From NCBI GenBank assembly GCA_020072815.1, contig JAIQGE010000021.1, forward strand, positions 1 through 64,000: DNA of 64,000 bases, in the 5' to 3' direction. Made by a program: the position numbers and the translations under genes. The notes below the pieces were generated by a model, which worked only from the letters and a program-made list of their open reading frames with translations, was not told the DNA's origin and did not search any database. Numbering within the stretch: the stretch's first letter is position 1; the number at the start of each line of letters is the position of its first letter. This DNA is from Terriglobia bacterium (GTDB lineage: Bacteria; Acidobacteriota; Terriglobia; Terriglobales; Acidobacteriaceae). Below, piece after piece: positions 51,172-60,598 of the stretch.

Positions 51172-52143
51172 ATGCCGCATCCCACGGAAATTCAGAACAT
51201 TATTGAAGAGGCGGTGGCCGAAGTGTTGGAGTCGGCGCTGCCCGGGATTCGTGCCGAGATTGTTCGCCGGGCCACAGCACAGTTGGAAAACCTGTTTCCG
51301 GCTCCCGGCTCCGCCCCCACAGACCTGCTCAACGAGGCCATGGCTTCCATCCAGGAGACCACTTCCCAAGCGGAGATCCTGCGCCATTTGCTGGAAGGCG
51401 GGGCGCGCTTTGCCGGACGCGTGGCCCTTTTCGTGGTCAAAGGCGGCGCGGTCAGTGGATGGCAGGGTATCGGCTTTGAGGACAATGACATCATCAAAGG
51501 CCTCCCTTTGGATACCTCAAGCAGCCTGGCAGCCCGGGCCATGCAGTCCCGTGCCCCAGTGGGCGGAACCAGTGGGGAATTTGACACCGCCTTCCTCGCC
51601 GCCGTGCAGTCGCCCGCGCAACCGGACTGCTACGTCCTGCCCCTGGTGGTAAAAGACAAAGTTGCAGCCCTGATTTACGCGGATGCAGGCGCGATTCCTG
51701 CCGGGACTTTGGATGCTTCCGGGCTTAGCGCTTTGACCCGTTTTGCCGCGCTCTGGCTGGAACTGAGCGCCGCGCGCAAGACCGGCGCGCCAGCGGCCGA
51801 GGAATCGCAGCCCACCGCTGGTTTTGCCGCGGCTCCCTCCGCCATGCCGGCGCCTCCTCCAGGACCGGTGCCGGTGGAGGACGACCTTCACCGCAAAGCC
51901 AAGCGCTTTGCCAAGTTGCTGGTGGAGGAGATCAAACTTTACAACCAACCGAAAGTCGCCGAAGGCCGGACCCAGAGCGACCTCTATGACCGTCTGCGCG
52001 AAGACATCGAGAAGAGCCGCGCCACCTACAACAAGCGCTACGGCGAAACTCCAGCGGCTTCGGCCGATTATTTTAATCAGGAACTCATCCGCATTTTGGC
52101 GGATAATGATGTATCGCTCATGGGCGCAAGTTTTCCGCAGTGA
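51172..52143 (+). CDS. GAF-like protein of unknown role
   Basis: A 323-residue protein. The first 60 residues are helical (HPTEIQNIIEEAVAEVLES). A GAF-like sensor region (about 60-200; RVALFVVKGGAVSGWQGIGF, CYVLPLVVKDKVAALIYAD, quoted in parts) is followed by a Pro/Ala-rich linker and a helical C-terminus (DDLHRKAKRFAKLLVEEIKLY ... YNKRYGETPAASADYFNQEL, in parts). The ATG at 51172 is used; a TTG at 51112 is open. The stop overlaps the transglycosylase start by four bases (GTGA), suggesting coupling. Confidence 0.7.
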   Translation: MPHPTEIQNIIEEAVAEVLESALPGIRAEIVRRATAQLENLFPAPGSAPTDLLNEAMASIQETTSQAEILRHLLEGGARFAGRVALFVVKGGAVSGWQGIGFEDNDIIKGLPLDTSSSLAARAMQSRAPVGGTSGEFDTAFLAAVQSPAQPDCYVLPLVVKDKVAALIYADAGAIPAGTLDASGLSALTRFAALWLELSAARKTGAPAAEESQPTAGFAAAPSAMPAPPPGPVPVEDDLHRKAKRFAKLLVEEIKLYNQPKVAEGRTQSDLYDRLREDIEKSRATYNKRYGETPAASADYFNQELIRILADNDVSLMGASFPQ

Positions 52144-54416
52144 TCTTTTCCATGGCAGTCAAGGTACAAGTGTCCATCAGAAGTCTCTCCATCATTCTTT
52201 TATTTTCCTCGCTGCTGTTGCCGGGACATCTCTCCGCTCAGACAGCCAAGAAAAAGACGAGCGCGCATCCCACCAAGAAAAAGGTTGTGCCGGCGTCTTC
52301 CACCGGCTCCGCCAAGCTCCGCCACGCGACGCGGGCGTTTGTCGCCTCGGCCGACCTCAAGCCCATGGCCCAGCAGCTTTTGGAAAACCGCACGCCACCG
52401 GGCTACGCCGGAATTGAAGAGTACGCCGCCGCACACAGCAAAGATGACGCCGGCGCGCTGGCCTGGCTGGTGATGGGCTACGCTCGCTATCTGGACAAGG
52501 AATACGCCAGTGCACGCGACGCTTGGACGCACGCTGCTCCGCTGGAGCCCGTGCTGGGCGACTATCTCGACTTTCTTCGCGCCAGCGCCTTCCAGGGCGA
52601 GCAAAACCCGGCCGAAGTGATCAAAGCCTTGGACGCCTTTGAACAAAAGTATCCCGACTCTCTCAACCAGCACGACGTGACCATGTTGTACGCGGGAGCG
52701 CTGGTGTCCGCCGGCGAACCTCAGCGTGCTGCCGCCTATTTGGAGAAACACCGCCAGCCGCTGCACTCGGACTTGGAATTGGCGTTGGCTAAAGCCTACG
52801 AAGCCGCCGGCGAAAGAGAGAAAGCGCAACAGATTCTGCGCCGTTTGTATTTTGAAATGCCCACCAGTCCGGAAGCCGACGCCGCGGCACAGGAACTGCG
52901 CACGTTGGGCGAATCCCAGCCTTCCGGCAGCTTTGAACAGCGCAGCACCCGCAGTGAACTGCTCCTGAAGGCCCGGCGTTTCCAGGACGCGGTAAGCGAA
53001 CTGAGTCCGCTGGTGGAGCTGTCTCCGCCGGACAAGATGGTTTCCATGCAGGCGCAGTTTGGAACGGCGCTCTACAAAACCCGCAAACGCGACGATGCTT
53101 ATCGGCTGTTTGAAAACATCGCCAAGAACGAGTCCGCGTCCGTGGACGCGCGGGCCCAAGCCTTGTATTTCCTGGCGGAGATTTCGCGCGACCGGGATGA
53201 CCGCTCCAAGCAGGCGGCGTACCTGATCCAGTTACGAACGCTGGCGCCTGAGAGTTCATGGCTGCAAGAGGCTCTGTTTTCCGCCGGCAACATGTACATG
53301 TTGCGGAATGAGTTTGAAAGCGCGATTCCGTTTTACACGGAAATGTACCAGCGCCAGCGCAATGGCCGGTATTCTCCATTCACGCACTGGCGAGCGGCTT
53401 GGCTCAGCTATCGCCTGGGCAAGAAAGATGACGCCAAGCGGCTGTTTGAAGAGCAACTGGAGATGTACCCAACATCCTCAGAAGTCCCGGCTGCTGTGTA
53501 CTGGCGCGGACGCCTTGCTGAAGAAGAAGGCGACAAGGCCTTGGCCCGCGCGTACTACCAGAAGCTGGCGGAAAACTTCCGCTATTTCTACTACGCATAT
53601 CGCGGTCACGCGCGCATGCAGGCGATGGGTGGTGACCAAGTCGCTGACCCCACGCCGCTGGACAAGCTGCCTCCGCCGGCGGCGCCTCCCAGGAACTGGG
53701 ACGCCCCTGAAGATAATCTGCGCCTGAAGAGGGCCCAGTTGCTGGCCAATGGCGCGCTCTACGATTTTGCGGTGAAGGAAATGCAAGCCGCTGCTTCCGG
53801 GACGCCGCCGTGGCTGGCCAAAGCGATCTCTGAAATGTATATGGGGCAGGGAAGCTACATCCATTCCATTGAGACGCTGAAGCGCACGGTGCCCGGCTAC
53901 TTCTCCGCGGAGATTCCCCAGATTCCGCGTCCGGTTTGGGAAGGTTTGTTCCCGCGGCCTTTCTGGGATGAGCTGAAAAGAGATTCTGAGCAGAACCACC
54001 TTGACCCGTACCTGGTGGCTTCGCTCATTCGGCAAGAATCAGAGTTCAACCCGGCCGCCGTCTCCAGCGCCAACGCCCTGGGACTGATGCAGCTTCTTCC
54101 CAGCGTGGGCCGGGGCGTGGCCAGGGAAATGAAGCTCCGGCTGTCTTCCAGCGACGATTTGCTCACGGCCAACACCAACCTGCAACTGGGCACCCGCTAC
54201 TTCAAACACATGGTGGACCACTACGACGGGCAGGTGGAATACGCACTCGCCGCTTACAATGCCGGCGAAGAGCGCGTGGACGAGTGGCGCAGGAACGGGA
54301 AATTCAAAGACATGGACGAATTCGTGGAGTCCATTCCGTTCACCCAAACCCGCGAGTACGTGCAAGCCATTATGCGCAACACGGCGATGTACAAGCTGCT
54401 GTATTCCAAGAACTGA
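52140..54416 (+). CDS. Lytic murein transglycosylase, Slt70-like, with helical repeat superstructure
   Basis: A 758-residue exported enzyme (signal SIRSLSIILLFSSLLLPGHL, cleavage near SAQ). Residues 60-560 are TPR-like helical repeats (LALAKAYEAAGEREKAQQIL, AAYLEKHRQPLHSDLEL), the doughnut-like part of Slt70. The C-terminal SLT domain has VASLIRQESEFNPAAVSSAN with the catalytic Glu, LGLMQLLPSVGRGVA and YALAAYNAGEERVDEW. It cleaves glycan strands to 1,6-anhydro ends, the substrate pool of NagZ/AnmK. The start GTG overlaps the upstream stop; an ATG at 52152 is the alternative. Confidence 0.9.
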   Translation: MIFSMAVKVQVSIRSLSIILLFSSLLLPGHLSAQTAKKKTSAHPTKKKVVPASSTGSAKLRHATRAFVASADLKPMAQQLLENRTPPGYAGIEEYAAAHSKDDAGALAWLVMGYARYLDKEYASARDAWTHAAPLEPVLGDYLDFLRASAFQGEQNPAEVIKALDAFEQKYPDSLNQHDVTMLYAGALVSAGEPQRAAAYLEKHRQPLHSDLELALAKAYEAAGEREKAQQILRRLYFEMPTSPEADAAAQELRTLGESQPSGSFEQRSTRSELLLKARRFQDAVSELSPLVELSPPDKMVSMQAQFGTALYKTRKRDDAYRLFENIAKNESASVDARAQALYFLAEISRDRDDRSKQAAYLIQLRTLAPESSWLQEALFSAGNMYMLRNEFESAIPFYTEMYQRQRNGRYSPFTHWRAAWLSYRLGKKDDAKRLFEEQLEMYPTSSEVPAAVYWRGRLAEEEGDKALARAYYQKLAENFRYFYYAYRGHARMQAMGGDQVADPTPLDKLPPPAAPPRNWDAPEDNLRLKRAQLLANGALYDFAVKEMQAAASGTPPWLAKAISEMYMGQGSYIHSIETLKRTVPGYFSAEIPQIPRPVWEGLFPRPFWDELKRDSEQNHLDPYLVASLIRQESEFNPAAVSSANALGLMQLLPSVGRGVAREMKLRLSSSDDLLTANTNLQLGTRYFKHMVDHYDGQVEYALAAYNAGEERVDEWRRNGKFKDMDEFVESIPFTQTREYVQAIMRNTAMYKLLYSKN

Positions 54417-54427
54417 GTTTTCGTCGG

Positions 54428-54907
54428 TCAGTTCACAGTTTTCTGCTTTCCAAACAAGATCGTCCACGCCAGAAGAATCGCTCCAACCACAATTGCGCTG
54501 TCGGCGACGTTGAACGGCGGCCAGTGGTGCGTGCCCACGTAGAAATCCAGGAAATCGGTGACCGTGCCCTTGGCTACGCGGTCCCACAGATTTCCTAACG
54601 CGCCGCCCAGGACCAGGGACAGTGCGACAGACACCGCCGTCAGCCGTTCGCCGCTCTTCCAGATGAAAAAGGAAACCATGGCCACCGCCGACAGGGAGAA
54701 AGCTATCAGGCCGGCGGTCCGCCAGTGGGAGGCGGAGTCGGCAAACAAGCTAAACGCCGCGCCGGTATTTTCCCAGTGCGAAAGTTGAAAGAATCCCGGA
54801 ATGATCGGGACATCCTGCATGAGGGGAAGACGCTTCAGCACCAGCCATTTGGTGAGGCGGTCAACCGCGATGACAGCAGCGGCGATCAGGAGTTGGTATT
54901 TCCTCAT
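54428..54907 (-). CDS. lspA: Lipoprotein signal peptidase (copy 1)
   Basis: A 159-residue signal peptidase II, an aspartyl protease that removes lipoprotein signal peptides. Four hydrophobic segments and both catalytic Asp blocks are present: GGALGNLWDRV and PPFNVADSAIVVGAI. It is the downstream copy of a tandem pair (the other is 55019-55507). The two differ at many positions but are complete, so this is an old duplication. Its stop lies only 11 bases from the transglycosylase stop (convergent). Confidence 0.95.
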   Translation of the reverse strand: MRKYQLLIAAAVIAVDRLTKWLVLKRLPLMQDVPIIPGFFQLSHWENTGAAFSLFADSASHWRTAGLIAFSLSAVAMVSFFIWKSGERLTAVSVALSLVLGGALGNLWDRVAKGTVTDFLDFYVGTHHWPPFNVADSAIVVGAILLAWTILFGKQKTVN

Positions 54908-54983
54908 GGCTAAAGAGTCGTGTGACCAGCTTCTATTTGAAGGAAGGCAACGCTCTAGGTTACCAGAGAGACCATGCAGTTCC

Positions 54984-55013
54984 GATCACGGCGATGTCGG
55001 CGATCACGGCGAT
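54984..55013 (+). repeat. GATCACGGCGAT-family repeat between the lspA copies
   Basis: GATCACGGCGATGTCGGCGA followed by TCACGGCGAT. It matches the copy at 10688-10733 and ends directly before the stop of the second lspA gene (55019). Confidence 0.75.
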
Positions 55014-55018
55014 TGTCC

Positions 55019-55507
55019 TCACTGGCTCATCGCCTTTTCTTCCTGCGGAGACAGGAATATTTCACTCAGCAACAGAAGCGCGCCTATCACGATGGCGCTA
55101 TCGGCCACGTTGAAAGCCGGCCAGTGGTGCGAACCCAGGTAGAAATCCAGGAAGTCAATGACCCGTCCGCTGGCGACGCGGTCCCACAAATTTCCCAGCG
55201 CGCCGCCAAAGACCAAGGACAGGGCAATCGCGGTGGTGTTCATGGCGTTGCCGTTTTTCCAGAGCAAGGCTGATACCACGGCCAGCGCGGCAATGGAGAA
55301 CATGATCAGCATGGCGATCTTCCATTCGGAAGGCGAGTCTGAAAACAGACCGAAGGCCGCGCCCTGGTTCTGGACATGCGTCAGGCGGAAGAGGCCGGGA
55401 ACCACGTCTACGCTGTCATGCAGCATGATCTTCTGGGCGATCGCCCACTTGGTGATCTGGTCAGTGCCTACGACCACGGTCGCAATCAGAAAGTGATACT
55501 TCCTCAT
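55019..55507 (-). CDS. lspA: Lipoprotein signal peptidase (copy 2)
   Basis: A 162-residue signal peptidase II with both catalytic blocks (FGGALGNLWDRVASGR and FNVADSAIVIGAL). It lies 104 bases after ileS, the classic ileS-lspA order. The ATG at 55507 is chosen over a TTG at 55516. The 111-base gap to copy 1 holds a GATCACGGCGAT repeat. Sequence between the two copies is clearly similar (shared HHWPxFNVADSA), indicating duplication in place. Confidence 0.96.
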   Translation of the reverse strand: MRKYHFLIATVVVGTDQITKWAIAQKIMLHDSVDVVPGLFRLTHVQNQGAAFGLFSDSPSEWKIAMLIMFSIAALAVVSALLWKNGNAMNTTAIALSLVFGGALGNLWDRVASGRVIDFLDFYLGSHHWPAFNVADSAIVIGALLLLSEIFLSPQEEKAMSQ

Positions 55508-55611
55508 AGTTCCCAAGCAGCCTAGCTGCGTCTTTCTGTTCCCTTGCGGCTCCGCCGCTTATCAAAAAAGTCCCGGTCTACTTCCCATCCACCGGCGTTC
55601 TTACGGCGTTC

Positions 55612-58455
55612 TTACTTGCCCGGAGATTGTTTCTCAATTTCCGTGAGCGCCGCCAGACATCGCTCACAAACCGTGGGGTAGCGGTCACTTTCACCCACGC
55701 GCGTGGAATAATTCCAGCAACGGTCACACTTCTTCCCCGGCGCCTTTTCTACATCTACGCGCAAAGGGGCCATTCCGTTCCCCTCAGCGGCATACTTTAA
55801 GTTCACACCCGAGACGATCAGCAGATAGCGCAAGTCTTCACGGTACGATTCCAGCAGCTTCTGCAGGTTCTGCGGAGCATGCACGGTGACCACGGCTTCC
55901 AGGCCGCTGCCAATGAACTTGTCAGCGCGGCGGACTTCCAGGGCCTTGTTCACCTCTTCCCGGACGCCCAGCAGCGCGCCGAAGTCCGCTTCCAACGCGG
56001 TCTTCAAATCCGCCGGGACCGGGCCGTCAGTGATTTCGTCGCCTTGAGGAAAGTATGCCAGATGTACGCTCTCCGGTCTGCCGGAAACTTGGGGCAAGGC
56101 CGACCAAACTTCCTCGGTGGTGAAGGTCATAATGGGGGCCAGCAAGCGGACCAGGGCTTCGCCCATCTTCCAGATTGCGGTTTGACCGGAGCGGCGCGCC
56201 TTGGAGTTAGGCGGCGCCGTGTACAAGCGGTCTTTGATCACGTCAAAATACACGGCGCTCAGATCGGTCGCGCAGAATTCGTTGAGTTGGTGATAGATGC
56301 GGTGGAACTCAAAGCCTTCGTACCACTTGCGCACGCGGTCAGTGATTTCTGCGGTGCGGACCAGCATGTACTGGTCCAGCCGCGTCATGTCGGCAAACTT
56401 AACGGCGTGCTGCGCGGGATTGAAGTCCCCCAGATTGCTCAGGATGTAACGGAACGTATTGCGGATCTTGCGATAGTTGTTGTCGGCGATGCGCTCAATT
56501 ACTTCCGGCGCGGCGTTCACGTCTTCACGGAAGTCAACCGACGCCACCCACATGCGCACGATTTCCGCGCCGTATTTGTTGGCCACGTCCACCGGGTCAG
56601 CGGTGTTGCCCAGCGACTTGGACATGGCGCGGCCTTGCGCGTCCAGCACCCAGCCCACGGTGGCCGCGCTGCGATATGGCGACTGGTTGCGCGTGCCCAC
56701 GCCGCAGAGCAGGGAAGACTGGAACCATCCGCGATGCTGGTCGCCGCCTTCGAGATAAAGATCGGCGGGCCAGGGCAGGCCGGGTTCGCGGCCGAGCACC
56801 GCGGCGTGGCTTGAGCCGGATTCAAACCAGACGTCAATAATGTCGTTTTCTTTGCGGAAGTCCGCGCCGCCGCAGCCGGCGCACTTGGTTCCCGCCGGCA
56901 AGATGTCTTTCGATTCGCGAATGTACCAGGCGTCTGCGCCTTCGCGCGCGAACAGGTCCACCACGGCTTGGTTCACTTCTTTCGATTCCAGCAGCTTGCC
57001 GCAGCCCTGGCAGAAAAAGACGGCGATGGGCACGCCCCATATCCGCTGCCGTGAGATACACCAATCCGGCCGCGATGCCACCATGTTGGTAATACGCTCT
57101 TCACCCCAAGCGGGGTCCCATTTCACTTTCTTGATTTCATCCAACGCCCGCTGCCGCAGCGTGCTGCCGCCCACCGGCGCTTCCATGGAGATGAACCACT
57201 GCTCGGTGGCGCGGAAGATCACCGGATTGTGGCAGCGCCAGCAGTGCGGATACGAGTGCTCAATCTTGTCCAGGCCCATGAGCGCCCCGCGGGACCGCAG
57301 CAGATCAACGATGGGCTGGTTCGCCTGGAACACCGTCTTGCCGTCGTATTCCGGCAGGCCGTTGTGCAGGTGGCCGCCTTCGTCCACGTTGCAAGTCTGG
57401 TCCAGCTTGTATTTCACGCCGGTATAGAAGTCGTCCGCGCCGTGCGATGGCGCAGTGTGCACCGCGCCGGTGCCTTGCTCGGTGGTGACGTAGGTCGCCA
57501 GCACGCCGAGGATTTGCCGGTCGAGAAAGGGATGCGCAAAGGTGATGCGATCCAGCTTGCTGCCGGGAAAACGCGCGGCTTCCGTGGCGCCGGTGAGCTT
57601 GCAAGCCTCCATAGTCTGTTTGGCCAATGCCTCAGCGACCATGTACACCTCGCCATTGTGCTCCAGGGCAACGTACTCAAGGTCAGGGTGAAAAGCCACG
57701 GCCATGGAGGCAGGGATGGTCCACGGAGTGGTGGTCCATATGATGGTGTTGACCTTTTTGCCGGCCAGCTTGGCGTCTATCTTCGCGGGATCGCTGGTGA
57801 GGGCGTACTTCACCCATATGCTGGGGCTGGTGTGCATTTCATATTCGACTTCGGCTTCGGCCAGCGCCGTCTTGTCGTGTATGCACCAGTAAACCGGCTT
57901 CAGGCCTTTGTACACCGCGCCGTTTTCCAGGAAATCGAAGAGCGTGCGCGCGATCATGCACTCAAAGCGCGGATCCATCGTGGAGTAAGGATCGTCCCAG
58001 CGGCCGAAGATGCCCAGGCGCTTGAACTGGCCGCGCTGCAGGTCAAGATACTTCTGCGCGTACTTGCGGCAGGCGTTGCGGACCGACGATGCCGGCATCT
58101 GCAGCTTCTTCTGCCCCAGTTCCTGGTCCACTTTGATTTCGATGGGCAGACCGTGGCAGTCCCAGCCCGGAACGTAAGGCGAATCATAGCCAGCCATGGT
58201 CTTGCACTTCACCACAAAATCTTTCAGGCATTTGTTCAGCCCGGTCCCCATGTGGATGGGCCCGTTGGCGTAGGGCGGCCCATCGTGCAGAACGTAGAGC
58301 GGCCGGCCCTTGCGCGCCTCCCGAATCTTGCCGTAGATCCCCGCTTTCTCCCATCGTTCCAGCCACTTAGGCTCGTTCTGGGGGAGATTTGCCTTCATGG
58401 AAAAATCGGTCTTCGGCAAATTGAGGGTCTTCTTGATCTCCAGCGGCTCGGACAT
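55612..58455 (-). CDS. ileS: Isoleucyl-tRNA synthetase
   Basis: A 947-residue class I synthetase. DGPPYANGPIHMGTGLNK is the HIGH region (HMGT), and GRAMSKSLGNTADP the KMSKS region. A C-terminal zinc-finger has CDRCWNYSTRVGES and CERC. The CP1 editing domain is present (TTPWTIPASMAVAF). The ATG at 58455 has GGAG about six bases upstream and fits the family; 58479 is open. It leads the ileS-lspA-lspA run. Confidence 0.97.
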   Translation of the reverse strand: MSEPLEIKKTLNLPKTDFSMKANLPQNEPKWLERWEKAGIYGKIREARKGRPLYVLHDGPPYANGPIHMGTGLNKCLKDFVVKCKTMAGYDSPYVPGWDCHGLPIEIKVDQELGQKKLQMPASSVRNACRKYAQKYLDLQRGQFKRLGIFGRWDDPYSTMDPRFECMIARTLFDFLENGAVYKGLKPVYWCIHDKTALAEAEVEYEMHTSPSIWVKYALTSDPAKIDAKLAGKKVNTIIWTTTPWTIPASMAVAFHPDLEYVALEHNGEVYMVAEALAKQTMEACKLTGATEAARFPGSKLDRITFAHPFLDRQILGVLATYVTTEQGTGAVHTAPSHGADDFYTGVKYKLDQTCNVDEGGHLHNGLPEYDGKTVFQANQPIVDLLRSRGALMGLDKIEHSYPHCWRCHNPVIFRATEQWFISMEAPVGGSTLRQRALDEIKKVKWDPAWGEERITNMVASRPDWCISRQRIWGVPIAVFFCQGCGKLLESKEVNQAVVDLFAREGADAWYIRESKDILPAGTKCAGCGGADFRKENDIIDVWFESGSSHAAVLGREPGLPWPADLYLEGGDQHRGWFQSSLLCGVGTRNQSPYRSAATVGWVLDAQGRAMSKSLGNTADPVDVANKYGAEIVRMWVASVDFREDVNAAPEVIERIADNNYRKIRNTFRYILSNLGDFNPAQHAVKFADMTRLDQYMLVRTAEITDRVRKWYEGFEFHRIYHQLNEFCATDLSAVYFDVIKDRLYTAPPNSKARRSGQTAIWKMGEALVRLLAPIMTFTTEEVWSALPQVSGRPESVHLAYFPQGDEITDGPVPADLKTALEADFGALLGVREEVNKALEVRRADKFIGSGLEAVVTVHAPQNLQKLLESYREDLRYLLIVSGVNLKYAAEGNGMAPLRVDVEKAPGKKCDRCWNYSTRVGESDRYPTVCERCLAALTEIEKQSPGK

Positions 58456-58563
58456 GGGCTCTCCGGATGCAGGTTGCACGTGTTTTCATTATAACCAGAG
58501 TCGGCGATGCTTCCGGCGAACACCGCTTTCGTACTGCCGCGCATGCTCGCCGAAGAAAATCAT

Positions 58564-59370
58564 TCACTCGGACGGCCAGCACTTTACGGAGCCGGGAAGA
58601 GCTTTAATATCAGGATGCGGGACGAGAGTTACTTCAACGGGATAAGCAATCACGGACGGGGCTCGCGCGGTTTGCTCAGAGGCCAGCTTCAACTTCTTCT
58701 CAAGACATTCGGGAGTGTCAGTACTTTGAGCCTGGCAGCGACCTTTAGCCAGATTCCGGGCGCTCTCTTCGTAGCCTTTTTTGCAGTCAAGCATGCCGGC
58801 GCTTAGTGCGATCTTTTTCGCGATTCGCTCCCAGCAGGCTGCCTGTTCCTTGGGCAGGATGCACTCGGCATCGATAACGCGGGTGTAATTCATGGCAACC
58901 AGTTTGCCAGGGTGTTCCACAAACTCGATCTGGCCCAAGGCTACGTCCTCAAAAATCTTCTTCCCGGTTTTGGCATCGTAGATCGCAAATCCCATACCTC
59001 CGTTGAGGCCGTCATCAGCGCGGAAAAAGACAAGGTTGTTCTTCACGCCCTTGAAATAGCCGCTCCAGTCGTGAGGTCTAACAATCATCTCTGATTTAGC
59101 GCGAGCGGCCGTACAGGGAGCGGCCACGCCGTTGGCGATAGGCACAATCGCGAGCTTATCAGCGCCCTTTTGTCCCAGATCGACTTCTTTGACCATGAAG
59201 TGCGGGAAAAAATAGCAAGTCACTTTGCCGTGAGTATGCATACTGTACCGGGACGGCCCTAAGTCCACGGTTTGCGTGCGCAACGGCTTATCGAATGAAC
59301 TTGCCGATGCAATTGCCGTCAACGCGAGAAGACTTACAAGAAGGCGGAATCGCACAATTCTCTCCGACAT
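58564..59370 (-). CDS. Exported protein of unknown function, last gene of the iron operon
   Basis: A 268-residue protein with a signal peptide (RFRLLVSLLALTAIASASSFD). It contains a beta-rich middle (KVTCYFFPHFMVKEVDLGQ, GGMGFAIYDAKTGKKIFED) and many Cys in the C-terminal half (CILPKEQAACWERI, CKKGYEE, CQAQSTDTPEC). No family was recognised. It starts 7 bases after the ATPase-DtxR stop, so it is probably co-transcribed with the iron transporter, and could be its periplasmic component. The 108 bases before ileS carry no recognised site. Confidence 0.65.
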   Translation of the reverse strand: MSERIVRFRLLVSLLALTAIASASSFDKPLRTQTVDLGPSRYSMHTHGKVTCYFFPHFMVKEVDLGQKGADKLAIVPIANGVAAPCTAARAKSEMIVRPHDWSGYFKGVKNNLVFFRADDGLNGGMGFAIYDAKTGKKIFEDVALGQIEFVEHPGKLVAMNYTRVIDAECILPKEQAACWERIAKKIALSAGMLDCKKGYEESARNLAKGRCQAQSTDTPECLEKKLKLASEQTARAPSVIAYPVEVTLVPHPDIKALPGSVKCWPSE

Positions 59371-59377
59371 GCGACGT

Positions 59378-60598
59378 TCATTTCTGCTCTACGACCAGCT
59401 TAGCACCCTCATCGCGCCCGGAGAGAGTACGGGAATCCAGGCAACACGGCCCTGCGGGAATGGGGCTGCCATGCGGGCACGTTCGCGGATGGCCCAGAAA
59501 GGTGCAGATGCGGTCGGTGGCTTCAGGGGACAGAATGTGCTCGAACTTGCAGGCCTGTTCGGCGACTTCTTTTTCGTCGGCTACTTGAAACGTGTGGGTG
59601 AAGAGCTGCTCCGCCAGGCGATGGCGGCGGATCACGTCTTCCGCGCGCTTGCGGCCTTTCTCGGTGAAATAAATCATCTGCTCACCGTGACCGGTGGCCT
59701 CGCTGGGCGGACGAAACGCCACGTGGCAGCGGTTGAGAACTTGTTTATGCGTGTGCGGCGCGGCGGTGTGGGCTTCCAGTTCCACCAGTCCCATGGTCTG
59801 CATGCGCTCCAGGGCCATGGACATTGGCAACGCGCCTTCCACTTCCACGCGGCCCAGTTCGGCTGGCTCGCCGTTTTCCGCCAGCACCCAGAGTTCTTCC
59901 AGGACTTCGTCATACTGCTCTTCATCGCCCATGGCAAAGGTTTCCTGCGAAGCAATCTTGCCATGGTGCAGTTCGAGCAGGCGGTCGGCCAGGCGAGCGA
60001 CGTCCGGGTCATGCGTCACCATGATGATGGTGCGTCCCTGGGCGTGCAGGTCGCGCAACTGCCGCAGGACGATTTCTTCATTCACCGCGTCCAGATTGCC
60101 GGTGGGCTCGTCCGCCAGAACGATGTGCGGATCGTTGATCAGCGCGCGCGCGATGCACACGCGCTGCTGCTCGCCGCCGGAAAGCTGCGAAGGCAAGTGG
60201 TCGGCACGATCGAGCAGGCCGATGCGGTCGAGCGCCGCGAGAGCTTCCTTCTTGTCGGTCATGCTGTGGAAGTACTGCGCCAGCATGACGTTTTCCACCG
60301 AGGTGAGGTAAGGGATCAGGTGGAATTGCTGAAAGATGAAACCAATTTTCTCGGCGCGAAAGCGGTTCAGCTCCGCCGGCGTCATCTGCGAGACGTTGAC
60401 GCCGTGAATCCAGATTTCGCCTCTGGTGGGCTGGTCCAGACAGCCGAGCAGGTTCACCAGCGTGGATTTGCCTGAGCCCGAAGGGCCCATGATGGCCAGC
60501 CATTCGCCGGGAGCCACGGTCAGGGAAACGTTATCCAGCGCGCGCACTTCGACGTTGCTTTTGTAGACGCGGGTGACGTTTTTGAGTTCAATCGGCAT
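59378..60598 (-). CDS. ABC transporter ATPase fused to a DtxR-type metal-dependent regulator
   Basis: A 406-residue fusion. Residues 1-220 are a MacB/LolD-type ABC ATPase: Walker A GPSGSGKST (38-46), signature LSGGEQQRV (139-147), Walker B IVLADE (159-164) and the switch His (196). Residues about 230-400 are a DtxR/MntR-type repressor: a winged helix (DEVLEELWVLAENGEPAEL ... MALERMQTMGLVEL), then the metal and dimer domain with H326/E330 and C350-x2-E353-H354, matching the Cys102/Glu105/His106 ligands of DtxR, and LGHPRTCPHGSPIP. The DtxR His98 equivalent is Ala. It overlaps the upstream permease by one base (TAATG). A motor ATPase that could sense Fe2+ or Mn2+ and perhaps bind DNA; this function is an inference. 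Confidence 0.9.
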   Translation of the reverse strand: MPIELKNVTRVYKSNVEVRALDNVSLTVAPGEWLAIMGPSGSGKSTLVNLLGCLDQPTRGEIWIHGVNVSQMTPAELNRFRAEKIGFIFQQFHLIPYLTSVENVMLAQYFHSMTDKKEALAALDRIGLLDRADHLPSQLSGGEQQRVCIARALINDPHIVLADEPTGNLDAVNEEIVLRQLRDLHAQGRTIIMVTHDPDVARLADRLLELHHGKIASQETFAMGDEEQYDEVLEELWVLAENGEPAELGRVEVEGALPMSMALERMQTMGLVELEAHTAAPHTHKQVLNRCHVAFRPPSEATGHGEQMIYFTEKGRKRAEDVIRRHRLAEQLFTHTFQVADEKEVAEQACKFEHILSPEATDRICTFLGHPRTCPHGSPIPAGPCCLDSRTLSGRDEGAKLVVEQK

